A stretch of DNA of 64,000 nucleotides from Lachnospiraceae bacterium (GCA_017470985.1 JAFUXA010000011.1:208567-272566); one strand, 5' to 3'. Positions 51,513 to 61,700 are shown, counted from the stretch's first letter. Notes: generated from the sequence alone by a model not told the origin. Numbers and translations are program-made.

Positions 51513-53176
51513 AGACTAAAATAAAAAGTATTAAAGATTCTTATATATTTAGAACAGCAGTTTTTTTTATATTAATCTTAATCACTTTGCTTTTGATTTT
51601 TAAAAATGATTTGTTTTACAATTATAATGTCGTGGATTCAAAAGTTCTTGAACCTCATAATTATGTTGGATATGAAATGATTGATGGACAATATGTACCA
51701 CAAGGTGATGCCTATATTTATATTGATGGGTATAATGCTAATATAAATGAATCATGCATTTTTTTTGAAAAAGATTTACAAGAGGCACCTCAAATAGAAT
51801 TGACATATTATATTTTGGGTGAAAATGGTGTTGAAGAAAAGCTGGTTGAGACCAAAAATGTTCGTAAAAATTTTCATGAGATTCAATTTCATTCAGATCA
51901 GTATAGTATCAGTGCAATAAAAATAAGAACTCTTTCGGAAGATGGCACGTATTATCTTTCGCTTCCAAACATAGTTGTAAATATTTATAGTAGAAGTTTT
52001 TGCCTATTAAAAAAAGATTTAAAGTGGGTAGCTAAAATTATGTTGCTAGCCTTTGTTTCACTAATAATTTCTGCTTTTGTTATGTATCCCCAAAAAACTG
52101 ATAAGATGGTTAAAACTGAGCGGAAATCAAACCTTGAACTATTGCGAGTGATTTGTATGTTGGCTTTGATAGGTCATCATTTAGCTGTACATGGAGGTGC
52201 TTTAACTATAGATGAGACTCAGCCATATTATATTATAGGGACTTTTTTTGTTCCTATAGGTAGGATTTGTTTTATAGCATTTATTGCATTAAGTATGTAT
52301 TTTTTAGTTGATATGGACTTTAGTGCAAAAAGATTTTTGAAAGTATGGATGCAAGTGATTGCTTATTCGGTTTTGTTGACTGTAGTTGCATATTTTATGG
52401 GGGCAAACATAAAAGGGACCGATTTTATTAGTAGTTTTTTTGTAATGATAGGTAATAATCATGGATTTGCAGCAAGCTATCTTATTTTTTTGCTTTTGCA
52501 TCCGTTTGTACAGAAACTTACTAAGAATCTATCGAAGAAAAATGTTATTTTGCTTATTGTAATACTTGCATGGATACAGGTGGCTTCTGGAATAATGAAA
52601 ACTATTTGCGGATATGACCAACCGGTGCATTCAGAGGTTACATTGTTTGTGTTATGTTATATGATTTCCTTATACCTAAAAAAATGGCCTTTCCAGTTAT
52701 TGTATAACAATAAGTTTTTGTGTTCTATGTTTGTTTTTATTTACTCTATAGCTATAATTTCGAGGATGAACTATAGTGGTGATGGATTAAATGTAATAAA
52801 AACTATACTTGGTTATTTATGTGGTGATGCATCGGCTGTAATATCGATACTTGGTGGATATTTGTTGTTTTATCTATTTTATAATTTAAAAATTGAACGG
52901 AATAATATGATAAATAAACTTGCAACTGTCACCTTTGGGATATTGTTAATTCATGATCATAATTTTTTGAGACAATTGTTTTGGAACGAATATATTCGTA
53001 CACAAGACATATTTAATTATTCGATGAATGGTATTCGATTTTTTGTTGATATTATATTAATTTATTTTGTGCTTGGTATGATTGATTATATTAGACAAAA
53101 TATATTTGAAGTTAGATTAATTAAGTCAGATAGATTTAAGATAATAAGTGAGAAAATAGATGGAATATTTAAGTGA
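51509..53176 (+). CDS. Acyltransferase family 3 with N-terminal outer domain
   Basis: A 555-residue membrane protein. A helix at about 15-32, an extracellular beta-type domain at about 40-165, a second helix, then an acyltransferase-3 domain from about 205 starting KSNLELLRVICMLALIGHH, with about ten helices. The added outer domain might hold the sugar acceptor. The start is TTG, overlapping the previous stop by 4 bases, 10 bases after GGAGG. The end overlaps the next gene by 17 bases. Confidence 0.82.
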   Translation: MKTKIKSIKDSYIFRTAVFFILILITLLLIFKNDLFYNYNVVDSKVLEPHNYVGYEMIDGQYVPQGDAYIYIDGYNANINESCIFFEKDLQEAPQIELTYYILGENGVEEKLVETKNVRKNFHEIQFHSDQYSISAIKIRTLSEDGTYYLSLPNIVVNIYSRSFCLLKKDLKWVAKIMLLAFVSLIISAFVMYPQKTDKMVKTERKSNLELLRVICMLALIGHHLAVHGGALTIDETQPYYIIGTFFVPIGRICFIAFIALSMYFLVDMDFSAKRFLKVWMQVIAYSVLLTVVAYFMGANIKGTDFISSFFVMIGNNHGFAASYLIFLLLHPFVQKLTKNLSKKNVILLIVILAWIQVASGIMKTICGYDQPVHSEVTLFVLCYMISLYLKKWPFQLLYNNKFLCSMFVFIYSIAIISRMNYSGDGLNVIKTILGYLCGDASAVISILGGYLLFYLFYNLKIERNNMINKLATVTFGILLIHDHNFLRQLFWNEYIRTQDIFNYSMNGIRFFVDIILIYFVLGMIDYIRQNIFEVRLIKSDRFKIISEKIDGIFK

Positions 53177-55304
53177 TAAAAGACATATATTAAAAAAAAC
53201 ATATGCGTTGTTATTTGTGCTGTTTTTTTCTACATTATTAAGTTGCTTTTTTATGAATAAGACTTTTTTTACAGCAGAAGGATGGTATAGTTATTATGCA
53301 AAATTAATAAATACAGGAGGGGTTGTATATAAAGATTTTGAATATTTATTTACACCTTTGTACATGTACATTATTGCATTAGTTACAAAAATTTTTGGCA
53401 CAAATATTATTGTGTTGAGAATAATGGGGGTATTAGTTTTTGACATTATTGCTGTATTGATATTTTTAATATGTAAAAATTTGTTTAAAGATTATATTGC
53501 GGCATTAGTGTCCATAGTAGGTGTTTTTTATTTTCAGTCTGACAATTATCAGGTTTTTTATGATTATGTTCGAGTGATGGATATTTTTAGCTTTTTGTCT
53601 GTTTTTCTAATGCTTAAGTTTTTGTTTACGACAGATAAATTGGGGAAAAAAGTAGTATATATTGTATTATGGGGATTGACTAGTGCATGTTATTTTTTGA
53701 TAAAACAAAATATGGGCGCTTTATCAACTGTATATTATATAGGAGTGATTATATTTTGCGGTTTTTTTATGAGGCAAAAGGTAAAGACAGTGCTAAAATA
53801 TGTGTTGTGCTTTTTAGTTTCTTTTTTGGTGCCTATATTAGTATTTTGTGCTTTTATGTATAAGCAAGATATGCTACAGATAATGTTTCAATCTGTTTTT
53901 ATGAATGCGATTGGTGCAAAAGGCGGATTGGCTGTGATTTTGTTTAGGTGGATAGGTAATGTTCTACCGGAATTAATTAAAGTGTTGCCATATGCAATTT
54001 GTTATATAGCTTTATGCATATGTTTTGAAATGATTTCAGGGAAATATTTAGACAAAAAAATAAAAGTGAAAAGTGTAGAATTATTATTTGTTGGCATAAT
54101 ACTGTTTATTGGCATTATATTAATAATAGTAAATGAAAATATAGGAATTTTTATATCATCTCAAGATAGATTGAAGCCTATTATAATTTTTACACTTGAT
54201 ATTTTTATAATTATATATGAAATGATAAAACTGATATCGGATTTTAAGAATAAAAATGAAGTTGATTTGAAAAATATATCATATGTAATAGTTGGAGGTG
54301 CTTTTTTTGCTATAACTTATGGAGCTGGTATGTCAGGCGGCTTGTCTATTGGTGAATCTGGAATAGGTATTGCATTTGTTATAGGATATTTGATAAATAA
54401 AATCGAGTTTATAGGGGGAATAGTTGCTAGAGGCTTTGCGTATTATTTTTGTATTATGTCATGTTTGACATCTATGGCTATAAAAGTGATTGCGCCAAAT
54501 CAATGGTGGGGTATCAATGAGGAGAGCATTTATGAAATGAAGTACGAAACTGATATTCCAATATTAAAGGGAATAAAAGTGTCAGAAAGTGAAAAAAAAA
54601 TGTATGAAGGTATTTGTGAAATCGTGAATGAAAATACCACTGAAGAGGATAGTATTTATTGTTTCCCACATATTCCTATAATATACGAAATGACTAATAG
54701 AATGGATCCTGGAGTTTATGGTAAAGTTCAATGGTTTGATGTATCAGATAATGAAACATTAAAAAAGGATACAGAAATCATTTCTGAAATGAAGCCTAGA
54801 GTTATTATTATATATAATTTAAAAGATAGTACATACGAAGGTCATGAGGATTTATTTAATTATGGTGAGTTATCTGGAACTAGATATATGCGCGATTTTT
54901 TATATGAATTTGTGAATACAGAAAACTATAGATATGAGGGGACATTTATATCTGCGGATAATAATATTTCCGTTTATGTAGTGGATGATAAAAAGACTGA
55001 TCGTTTGGCAAATCTTTATGAAGGTACGGGGACGAAAAATGATCCATATATTATTCGTGATGACACAGATTTAGTAAATTTGTCTATGTTGGTAAATCAG
55101 AATGAAAACTTAGATGGAATATATTTCGAACAGCAAAATGATATAAGTTTAAAGAATGTTTGGTGGATCCCGATTGGATTTAATGAAAATAAAAGTGAAT
55201 TTATATATAATTTTAATGGAAAGTATGTATATGATATAAATAATTGTGATATTAATTATAGTAATATATATAAGAGCATTAATAAATCATACTCAAGTCA
55301 ATAA
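53160..55304 (+). CDS. GT-C type membrane glycosyltransferase with C-terminal outer domain
   Basis: A 714-residue protein. It has about 11 membrane helices in the first 450 residues and, in the first outer loop, FTAEGWYSYYAKLINTGG, as in GT-C enzymes that use polyprenyl-phosphate sugars, where an acidic residue follows the first helix. A soluble outer domain follows (about 460-620). The last 90 residues begin GTGTKNDPYIIRDDTDLVNL and go on with WWIPIGF, which resembles the first turns of GLUG-type beta-helix domains. The ribosome site is weak and translation is probably coupled to the overlapping upstream gene. Confidence 0.75.
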   Translation: MEYLSDKRHILKKTYALLFVLFFSTLLSCFFMNKTFFTAEGWYSYYAKLINTGGVVYKDFEYLFTPLYMYIIALVTKIFGTNIIVLRIMGVLVFDIIAVLIFLICKNLFKDYIAALVSIVGVFYFQSDNYQVFYDYVRVMDIFSFLSVFLMLKFLFTTDKLGKKVVYIVLWGLTSACYFLIKQNMGALSTVYYIGVIIFCGFFMRQKVKTVLKYVLCFLVSFLVPILVFCAFMYKQDMLQIMFQSVFMNAIGAKGGLAVILFRWIGNVLPELIKVLPYAICYIALCICFEMISGKYLDKKIKVKSVELLFVGIILFIGIILIIVNENIGIFISSQDRLKPIIIFTLDIFIIIYEMIKLISDFKNKNEVDLKNISYVIVGGAFFAITYGAGMSGGLSIGESGIGIAFVIGYLINKIEFIGGIVARGFAYYFCIMSCLTSMAIKVIAPNQWWGINEESIYEMKYETDIPILKGIKVSESEKKMYEGICEIVNENTTEEDSIYCFPHIPIIYEMTNRMDPGVYGKVQWFDVSDNETLKKDTEIISEMKPRVIIIYNLKDSTYEGHEDLFNYGELSGTRYMRDFLYEFVNTENYRYEGTFISADNNISVYVVDDKKTDRLANLYEGTGTKNDPYIIRDDTDLVNLSMLVNQNENLDGIYFEQQNDISLKNVWWIPIGFNENKSEFIYNFNGKYVYDINNCDINYSNIYKSINKSYSSQ

Positions 55305-55399
55305 GGTAGAATGTTTGAAGTTCATTTTATGGATTGAGAGTGATGCGATAAAATACATAGTATATATGAGTTGAAAATATAATTATCTTAGGGAGAAAA

Positions 55400-56635
55400 A
55401 TGAAAAGTAAATTAAAAGATGACGCAATACTAAAAATAAGTATGATAATTATAGGGACAGGTACAATTATTTATTGGTTGATAATGATAGTATCGCGAGG
55501 AGAATTACTTACAACATATTTCGTGAATGATACAACTAATACATATATGGATTATTTTAATATGTTGGCTAACGTATCTGATCTTGACCCGTATAAAACG
55601 TATGCCAATTACCCACCACTTGTTTTTTGCTTTTTGCGCGTAATGTATCATATGCTGCCCATTATGCCTGGTGGGGATGATGGTTTTATCTTACGAAACT
55701 ATGAACCAGCACAATTAGGGTATATCTTATTTATAATAACAGTTTTATTTTGTTTTATTGTACTGACTTCAACTTGGATAAAAAATGATGATAAATATAA
55801 GTGGATGTATACATTCTTATTGCTCACATCAGGACCAATGATTTTTACTATAGAGAGAGGAAATTTTATTATAGTTGCATTGATAGCAGTAATGTTTTTT
55901 CTACGCTACTATGATAGTGACGATATAAAACTAAGGATTTTGGCATATATAGCATTATCTGTTGCGGCAGCAATTAAAACATATCCGGCTGTGTTTGGCT
56001 TGTTCGTAGTAGACAAACGTCGCTGGAAAGAAGTTTTCTTTTTAGTGGTGAGCGGGGCGATAACATTTTTTGCTCCTTTTATGGCTTTTGGAGGGAAAAG
56101 AGATGTTATCAGGATGTTCCAAGGGATTATGATTTCAAGTGGAGACCAGGCTACTATAGGTTCAAATTATAATTTTTCATTAGTTAATTTAAGAAATATG
56201 ATTTTAGAAATATTTAATATTAATTTGTGCTTAAGTGATTTGTTTTTTCAACTTGGCGGATTAGTCATTAGTGTAATTATGTTTATGTTGGCGGATGAAT
56301 TTTATAAAAAAGTAATTGCATTAACGCTGATGTGCATATGGACACCGGCATTTAGCTATACATATATGCTTGTATTGTTTATACCTATTTTATTAATTTT
56401 ATGTACTAAAAATAATACGAGCAAAATTGATTACTTTTATGGCATGTGCTTGTCATTTTTATTATGCCCAATCGCATTACCGTTTGTATTTGAAGAATCA
56501 ATTTATAAGTTCCCAATATCGTATAGTACCGCAATTTTAAATATAATATTATTAGTGATGGCTGGTGTTTTGTTAGTGGATGTGATGTCAAATAAATTGA
56601 GAATAATCAAAACATGTAAGGTGGATAATGCTTAA
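55400..56635 (+). CDS. GT87/DUF2029-like membrane glycosyltransferase
   Basis: A 411-residue protein with about ten membrane helices. DPYKTYANYPPLV in the first large loop and AAIKTYPAVFGLF in the middle are characteristic of the DUF2029/GT87 group, polyprenol-phosphate-sugar dependent transferases acting outside the membrane. The start follows AGGGAG. A 95-base gap precedes it; no convincing promoter or terminator lies there. It overlaps the next gene by 8 bases. Confidence 0.8.
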   Translation: MKSKLKDDAILKISMIIIGTGTIIYWLIMIVSRGELLTTYFVNDTTNTYMDYFNMLANVSDLDPYKTYANYPPLVFCFLRVMYHMLPIMPGGDDGFILRNYEPAQLGYILFIITVLFCFIVLTSTWIKNDDKYKWMYTFLLLTSGPMIFTIERGNFIIVALIAVMFFLRYYDSDDIKLRILAYIALSVAAAIKTYPAVFGLFVVDKRRWKEVFFLVVSGAITFFAPFMAFGGKRDVIRMFQGIMISSGDQATIGSNYNFSLVNLRNMILEIFNINLCLSDLFFQLGGLVISVIMFMLADEFYKKVIALTLMCIWTPAFSYTYMLVLFIPILLILCTKNNTSKIDYFYGMCLSFLLCPIALPFVFEESIYKFPISYSTAILNIILLVMAGVLLVDVMSNKLRIIKTCKVDNA

Positions 56636-57725
56636 GAGAAAAATGGGTAATAGAAGATATAACTATATGATAGACTTTATGAAATGTGTAGCCATGCTAT
56701 GCGTTGTGTCGTTGCATGTGGGGATAATAGCAGAAACAGTTTGTGGATTTGAATATAGTGAGAAAACGTGGATATTTAAAACGCCAGCGTGGTCTGCAGT
56801 ATGGATTTTTTTCACATTAAGTGGAGCGCTTAATGGAATATCATTTTATAATGAAAAATATACGTTTGATAAAAAAGGATTAATACAATTTTATAAATCG
56901 AGAATATTTAAAGTGCTTATTCCTACATTGATATATATATTATTGGCTGTATGTCTTATTGATTTAAAAGCTGTTTTAGATAATCCGATTGTTATTTTAA
57001 AAGTATTAACGCTTAGTTATTATAATAATCCAGCGATAACTTCAATTGGAGCAACCTGGTATGTTTTTGTATTAATAAAGTTATATATAATTGCGCCTTT
57101 AATAGCATATTTCGTTCATATGTTAATGGATGGGAGAACAATTAGAAGACATGTTGTAGTTATAATATTAATTGCTTTAATAGGGTGTTGTTTTAGGATT
57201 TTAACATATAAGTTAGGGATACCATGGGGGATGATATATGTTCCATGGTATATGAATCTTGACCTGTTTGTCTCAGGAATGGTTGCAGCACATTCCTGTA
57301 AATGCTGTAATAGTAAAAAGGATAATGGTTTAATAAAACCTACTTGTGGGATTGTTTTTTTTATTACACTCATAGTTATAAACATAAGAATATATTATAT
57401 TGCGGATGAAAACGTGACTGCAATGTTCTTGTATCAGTATATATTTCCTACAATATGGTTGATGTTTGTTTGTGTATATTTTATGATGTACATTGATTGC
57501 GATTTTTCTCAAGGATTTTTGATAAAAGGTGTAGAAAAACTAGCTCAAGTTTCATTCTATATTTATCTTGTACATTCAATGGTGGCGCAGCAAATTGCAC
57601 CATATATTGCAATAGAATCAGTCAATAAGAGATATATTGTTTTATTATTAATAACATTTTTGATTTCATTATGTTTAGCTGTGGTTATGTATCGTGCAGT
57701 TAATTATCAAAGGAGGGAAAAGTGA
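56628..57725 (+). CDS. Acyltransferase family 3 membrane protein
   Basis: A 365-residue protein with about ten membrane helices. The N-terminal YMIDFMKCVAMLCVVSLHV supplies the family's Asp and His, and the first loop has the expected SGALNG turn. Third acyltransferase of this kind in the window, so the surface polymer probably carries several acyl groups. It overlaps rfbF by 4 bases. Confidence 0.83.
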   Translation: MLKRKMGNRRYNYMIDFMKCVAMLCVVSLHVGIIAETVCGFEYSEKTWIFKTPAWSAVWIFFTLSGALNGISFYNEKYTFDKKGLIQFYKSRIFKVLIPTLIYILLAVCLIDLKAVLDNPIVILKVLTLSYYNNPAITSIGATWYVFVLIKLYIIAPLIAYFVHMLMDGRTIRRHVVVIILIALIGCCFRILTYKLGIPWGMIYVPWYMNLDLFVSGMVAAHSCKCCNSKKDNGLIKPTCGIVFFITLIVINIRIYYIADENVTAMFLYQYIFPTIWLMFVCVYFMMYIDCDFSQGFLIKGVEKLAQVSFYIYLVHSMVAQQIAPYIAIESVNKRYIVLLLITFLISLCLAVVMYRAVNYQRREK

Positions 57726-58498
57726 AAGTAGTATTATTAGCAGGAGGGTTGGGAACAAGAATATCAGAAGAATCTGAATTCAAACCAAAGCCAATGATTG
57801 AAATTGGTGGTATGCCAATTTTGTGGCACATTATGAAGGAGTATTCTTATTATGGATTTAATGAATTTGTAATATGTGCTGGATATAAGCAACAGATGAT
57901 TAAGGAATGGTTTAGGAATTATTTCTTATTTACATCTGATATTACATTTGATCTAACAGAAGAATATAAGATGGAAGTACATGATAAGCATACTGAACCA
58001 TGGAAAGTAACGGTTGTTGATACAGGACTTGGAACTATGACAGGTGGACGTGTTAAGCGTATTCAGAAGTATATTGGTGATGAACCATTTATGCTTACTT
58101 ATGGCGATGGTGTTTGTGATGTTAATATAAAGGAACTGTTAGACTTTCATCAAGAACATGGTAAGATTGCAACTCTTACATCCGTTGTTATGGAACAGGA
58201 AAAGGGAATCCTTGATATTGATGAAGATAATTCAGTTAGAGCATTTAGAGAGAAGAGCCAGTTAGATGGTTCTCCTATTAATGCGGGGTATATGGTCCTT
58301 AATCCTGAGATTTTCAATTATATTGACGGAGATGATACTGTTCTAGAGAAGAAACCATTAGAGACTATAGCTCAAAATGGTGAATTAATGTCATATAATC
58401 ATACTGGTTTTTGGCAGTGTATGGATACTAAAAAAGAAAAAGAAAAGCTTGAAAAGCTGTGGGCAAAAAATATGGCGCCTTGGAAAAAATGGGATTAG
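57722..58498 (+). CDS. rfbF: Glucose-1-phosphate cytidylyltransferase
   Basis: Makes CDP-glucose from CTP and glucose-1-phosphate. The 258-residue protein has the nucleotidyltransferase loop LAGGLGTRISEE, KPKPMIEIGG, the metal site TYGDGVCDV, and FWQCMDTKKEK near the end; length matches RfbF/DdhA. The start is GTG after AAAGGAGG. With the dehydratase that follows it gives CDP-4-keto-6-deoxyglucose. Its codon use is closer to the glf operon than to the genes just before it. Confidence 0.94.
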   Translation: MKVVLLAGGLGTRISEESEFKPKPMIEIGGMPILWHIMKEYSYYGFNEFVICAGYKQQMIKEWFRNYFLFTSDITFDLTEEYKMEVHDKHTEPWKVTVVDTGLGTMTGGRVKRIQKYIGDEPFMLTYGDGVCDVNIKELLDFHQEHGKIATLTSVVMEQEKGILDIDEDNSVRAFREKSQLDGSPINAGYMVLNPEIFNYIDGDDTVLEKKPLETIAQNGELMSYNHTGFWQCMDTKKEKEKLEKLWAKNMAPWKKWD

Positions 58499-58517
58499 TA
58501 AAGGTGGATTATTATTA

Positions 58518-59624
58518 ATGTTTGATATATCATTTTATAAAAATAAAAAAGTGTTAATAACAGGCCATACCGGATTTAAGGGCTCATGGATGTGTCAGCT
58601 TCTTGTTATGGCAGGAGCTGATGTTACAGGATATGCTCTTGAAGCGCCTACTAGTCCTTCTTTGTTTGATATGCTTGGTCTAGATAAGAAGATTAATTCT
58701 ATTATTGGTGATGTACGAGATTTGAAGCATATGCTTGAGGCTTTTGAAACTGTACAACCTGAAATTGTAATTCATATGGCAGCCCAGCCATTGGTGCGAG
58801 AGTCATATCAGGAGCCTGTATACACATATGAGACAAATGTAATGGGAACAGTTAACATTCTTGAATGCGTCCGTAAAGTTAATTCGGTAAAGTCATTTCT
58901 TAATGTGACTACGGATAAGGTATATTTAAATAGAGAGTGGAATTGGGGATATCGTGAAAATGAGGAGTTAAATGGATTTGATCCATATTCTAATTCTAAA
59001 TCTTGCTCAGAATTAGTTACAAGTTCTTATAAGAATTCATTTTTTGGTGGCGATTCTGGAGTTATGCAGGGTAACGGAATCGGTGATGAAAAAGGGCGAG
59101 TCGTTGCTATTTCAACAGCACGAGCAGGTAATGTTATTGGTGGTGGAGATTTTGCGACAGACAGAATTATACCGGATTGTGTTCGCTCCGCTGAGAAGAA
59201 TGTTGATATTGTAGTTAGAAACCCATTTTCTACACGACCATATGAACATGTTTTGGAGCCAGTTGTTGCATATCTTATGATTGCACAGGCTCAGTATGAT
59301 GATATATCATTTGCTGATAATTATAATGTTGGACCAAATGAGACAGATTGTTGGACTACAGGAGATTTGGTTAGCTTATTCTGCAATAAATGGAATGAAT
59401 TTACCGGCGATAACATACAATGGATTAATAAGCATGATGGTGGCCCTCATGAGGCTAATTTCTTGAAACTTGATTGTTCTAAGTTGAAATCTAAATTTGG
59501 TTGGGAGCCACGATGGAATGTTGAGACAACAATGGAAAAGATTGTAGAGTGGTCAAAAGCATATATAGATGGCAATGATATTGTTGAGGTTACAGAAAGA
59601 CAGATTAAAGAGTTTATATCATGA
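58518..59624 (+). CDS. rfbG: CDP-glucose 4,6-dehydratase
   Basis: A 368-residue extended SDR: cofactor loop ITGHTGFKGSW, HMAAQPLVRESY (family hallmark), TTDKVY, the catalytic YSNSK pair, and RAGNVIGGGDFATDRIIPD. It converts CDP-glucose to CDP-4-keto-6-deoxyglucose. I start at ATG 58518 after AAAGGTGG; the longer frame from 58449 is an out-of-place overlap with rfbF. No later enzymes of the known CDP-dideoxyhexose route (PLP dehydrase, reductase) are present here, so the keto sugar must be finished by other genes, perhaps those at 42-50 kb. Confidence 0.93.
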   Translation: MFDISFYKNKKVLITGHTGFKGSWMCQLLVMAGADVTGYALEAPTSPSLFDMLGLDKKINSIIGDVRDLKHMLEAFETVQPEIVIHMAAQPLVRESYQEPVYTYETNVMGTVNILECVRKVNSVKSFLNVTTDKVYLNREWNWGYRENEELNGFDPYSNSKSCSELVTSSYKNSFFGGDSGVMQGNGIGDEKGRVVAISTARAGNVIGGGDFATDRIIPDCVRSAEKNVDIVVRNPFSTRPYEHVLEPVVAYLMIAQAQYDDISFADNYNVGPNETDCWTTGDLVSLFCNKWNEFTGDNIQWINKHDGGPHEANFLKLDCSKLKSKFGWEPRWNVETTMEKIVEWSKAYIDGNDIVEVTERQIKEFIS

Positions 59625-60163
59625 AAACAATTGGAGAGTTTGTATGGGGCATCATTGAAGCTATAGCAATATGGTGCCTCAGACTTTTATTTAAGATAAT
59701 ACATAAAGAATTGACAAAAGATGCAGAAGAGGCTTTTATTCAATTTGTAAAATTTGGAATCGTTGGATTAAGTAATACTATTATTTCTTACATATTATAT
59801 TCTGGATCTCTATTAATTTTTAAAAAACTGGGATTGCTTGATAATGAAATGCCTATTTTGGGGAAATTAGACTATCTGATGGCACAGGTAATAGCGTTTG
59901 TTCTGTCTGTGGCTTGGTCATTTTATTGGAATAATAAATATGTCTTTAAGGTACAAGACGGCAAACATAGAAAGATATTGCCAGCATTATTGAAAACATA
60001 TGTTTCATATTCGTTTACTGGATTGTTTTTAAACACATTTTTACTAATACTTTGGGTACAAGTTTTGGGAGTAAATGAATTTGTTGCTCCTATTATAAAT
60101 TTGTTGATTAGTGTACCATTAAATTTCATTATAAATAAATTGTGGGCTTTTAAGACAAATTGA
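59621..60163 (+). CDS. GtrA-family membrane protein
   Basis: A 180-residue protein with four membrane helices and the GtrA signature FVKFGIVGLSNTIISYILY, plus a C-terminal NFIINKLWAFK. GtrA proteins are thought to help polyprenyl-phosphate sugars cross the membrane. It partners the GtrB-like gene at 50553 and the GT-C genes. Overlaps rfbG by 4 bases. Confidence 0.88.
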   Translation: MKTIGEFVWGIIEAIAIWCLRLLFKIIHKELTKDAEEAFIQFVKFGIVGLSNTIISYILYSGSLLIFKKLGLLDNEMPILGKLDYLMAQVIAFVLSVAWSFYWNNKYVFKVQDGKHRKILPALLKTYVSYSFTGLFLNTFLLILWVQVLGVNEFVAPIINLLISVPLNFIINKLWAFKTN

Positions 60164-60218
60164 TTTTCAGTATTGTGATTAAATAAGTATAGCATAGATC
60201 TATTAGGAGAGTTGAGGC

Positions 60219-61691
60219 ATGTCATTGAAAAAACACAGTGTTCTTTATTTTTTATCATTTTTATATGTGATTATTCCAGTTAGTATTTTCCTTGTGGGAT
60301 ATTGCAAGTGGTATATTGCTGTCATTAGCTTATGCGTATTAGCACTTTCACTTTTTAATATTTTCAAAGATTGTTTTGGAGATATTGCTTCATTTGCCAA
60401 GGTTAATGTGGATGATAGTAGATTTGATATTGAGAGATTTCTTATAGTATCACTGATTGTGGCGTTATGGGTATATTTTTCTGGGATAGGTGCTTTTGTA
60501 TACCAGACTAGTGATCATACTTGTAGAAATACTATTTATGAGATGCTTGTTAATTATTCATGGCCTGTTTCTAATAGTGATGGAAGAACTCTTATATATT
60601 ATATAGGATTCTGGTTGCCATCAGCGCTGTTTGGCAAAGTAGCTGGAATTGGAGTTGGATATTGTGCTCAAGCTTTATGGGCATGGTGCGGGATTATGCT
60701 CTTTTATTATCTGCTATGCCAGTGGATTGGCGAAGTGAAGATTTGGCCACTTGTAGTATTTATAGGTTTTAGCGGATTAGATATTATTGGATATTTCTTT
60801 TCGGGCAGAGATATGTCTCTTGTGTGGGGAGATAATGCTTTAGAGTGGTGGAGCTATTGGCAATTTAGTAGTTTTACTACGCAACTGTTTTGGGTGTTTA
60901 ACCAGGCTTTGCCAGTATGGATTGCTCTTATGCTTATTATGAACCAGAAGAGGAATAGATATGTAGTGCTTATTTTGGGTAGTACTTTGCTTTGCAGTAC
61001 ATTTCCATTTGTGGGACTATTGCCTTTTGCTGCCTATGTAGTATTTGTTCAGTGGAATAAGTATGTTGAGAAGGCCGGAGATAAATCTGCGAAGATTAAG
61101 CTTTGGTTTAGAGATACATTTACATTTGCCAATGTAATAGGTGGTGGACTGACAGGTATTGTATCGTTCTTGTATTTGCGCGGTAATGAATCGGGAATGA
61201 ATGTTGCTTCAAATGTCGCCGGTGAAAGCAGTGCAAAGGCTAAATTGATGATGTATATAGTATTTATAATTGTTGAGGTAGGAGTGTACTTCGCACTGTG
61301 TTATAAATACCATAAGAAAAGTCTGTTGTATTGGATTTCATTTATATGGTTGTGTATCTGCCCTGCGGTTGTCGTTGGTTTTGGTCAGGATTTCACAATG
61401 AGAGCTTCGATACCAGCTCAGGTGATATTGTGCTTATTTGTTATAGATACATTGCGCCAGTCTAATAGAGCAAGGGATTATTTGTTGCGGAATTTGCTTA
61501 TAGTGACATTGTGTATAGGTGCGATTACGCCAATACATGAGCTGTATATGGCAACATCTCAGACTTCGATTAGATATTATACAAATGAACATATTGCGGC
61601 AGTTAATGTTGATGATGATCATATACTATATGGGCATAATTTCTCCGGGAAGAGTGGAGATAATTTCTTCTTTAAGTGTTTGGGAAGATAG
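60219..61691 (+). CDS. Large polytopic membrane protein of the polysaccharide operon
   Basis: A 490-residue protein with about 11 membrane helices and a short C-terminal tail. I do not recognise the family. Outer-loop features include GAFVYQTSDHTCRN after an early helix and SNSDGRTLIYYIGFWLPS, which recall GT-C enzymes or polymerases, and FGQDFTMRASIPAQV further on. A decayed copy of its last 60 residues lies at 42119. The start follows TAGGAGAG. It ends the operon; a terminator follows at 61701. Confidence 0.72.
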   Translation: MSLKKHSVLYFLSFLYVIIPVSIFLVGYCKWYIAVISLCVLALSLFNIFKDCFGDIASFAKVNVDDSRFDIERFLIVSLIVALWVYFSGIGAFVYQTSDHTCRNTIYEMLVNYSWPVSNSDGRTLIYYIGFWLPSALFGKVAGIGVGYCAQALWAWCGIMLFYYLLCQWIGEVKIWPLVVFIGFSGLDIIGYFFSGRDMSLVWGDNALEWWSYWQFSSFTTQLFWVFNQALPVWIALMLIMNQKRNRYVVLILGSTLLCSTFPFVGLLPFAAYVVFVQWNKYVEKAGDKSAKIKLWFRDTFTFANVIGGGLTGIVSFLYLRGNESGMNVASNVAGESSAKAKLMMYIVFIIVEVGVYFALCYKYHKKSLLYWISFIWLCICPAVVVGFGQDFTMRASIPAQVILCLFVIDTLRQSNRARDYLLRNLLIVTLCIGAITPIHELYMATSQTSIRYYTNEHIAAVNVDDDHILYGHNFSGKSGDNFFFKCLGR

Positions 61692-61700
61692 GATGAATAT

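Noticed and set aside
58449-58517. Longer N-terminus for the CDP-glucose dehydratase
   Set aside because: It overlaps rfbF, has no homology to the family and lacks a ribosome site; ATG 58518 has one.
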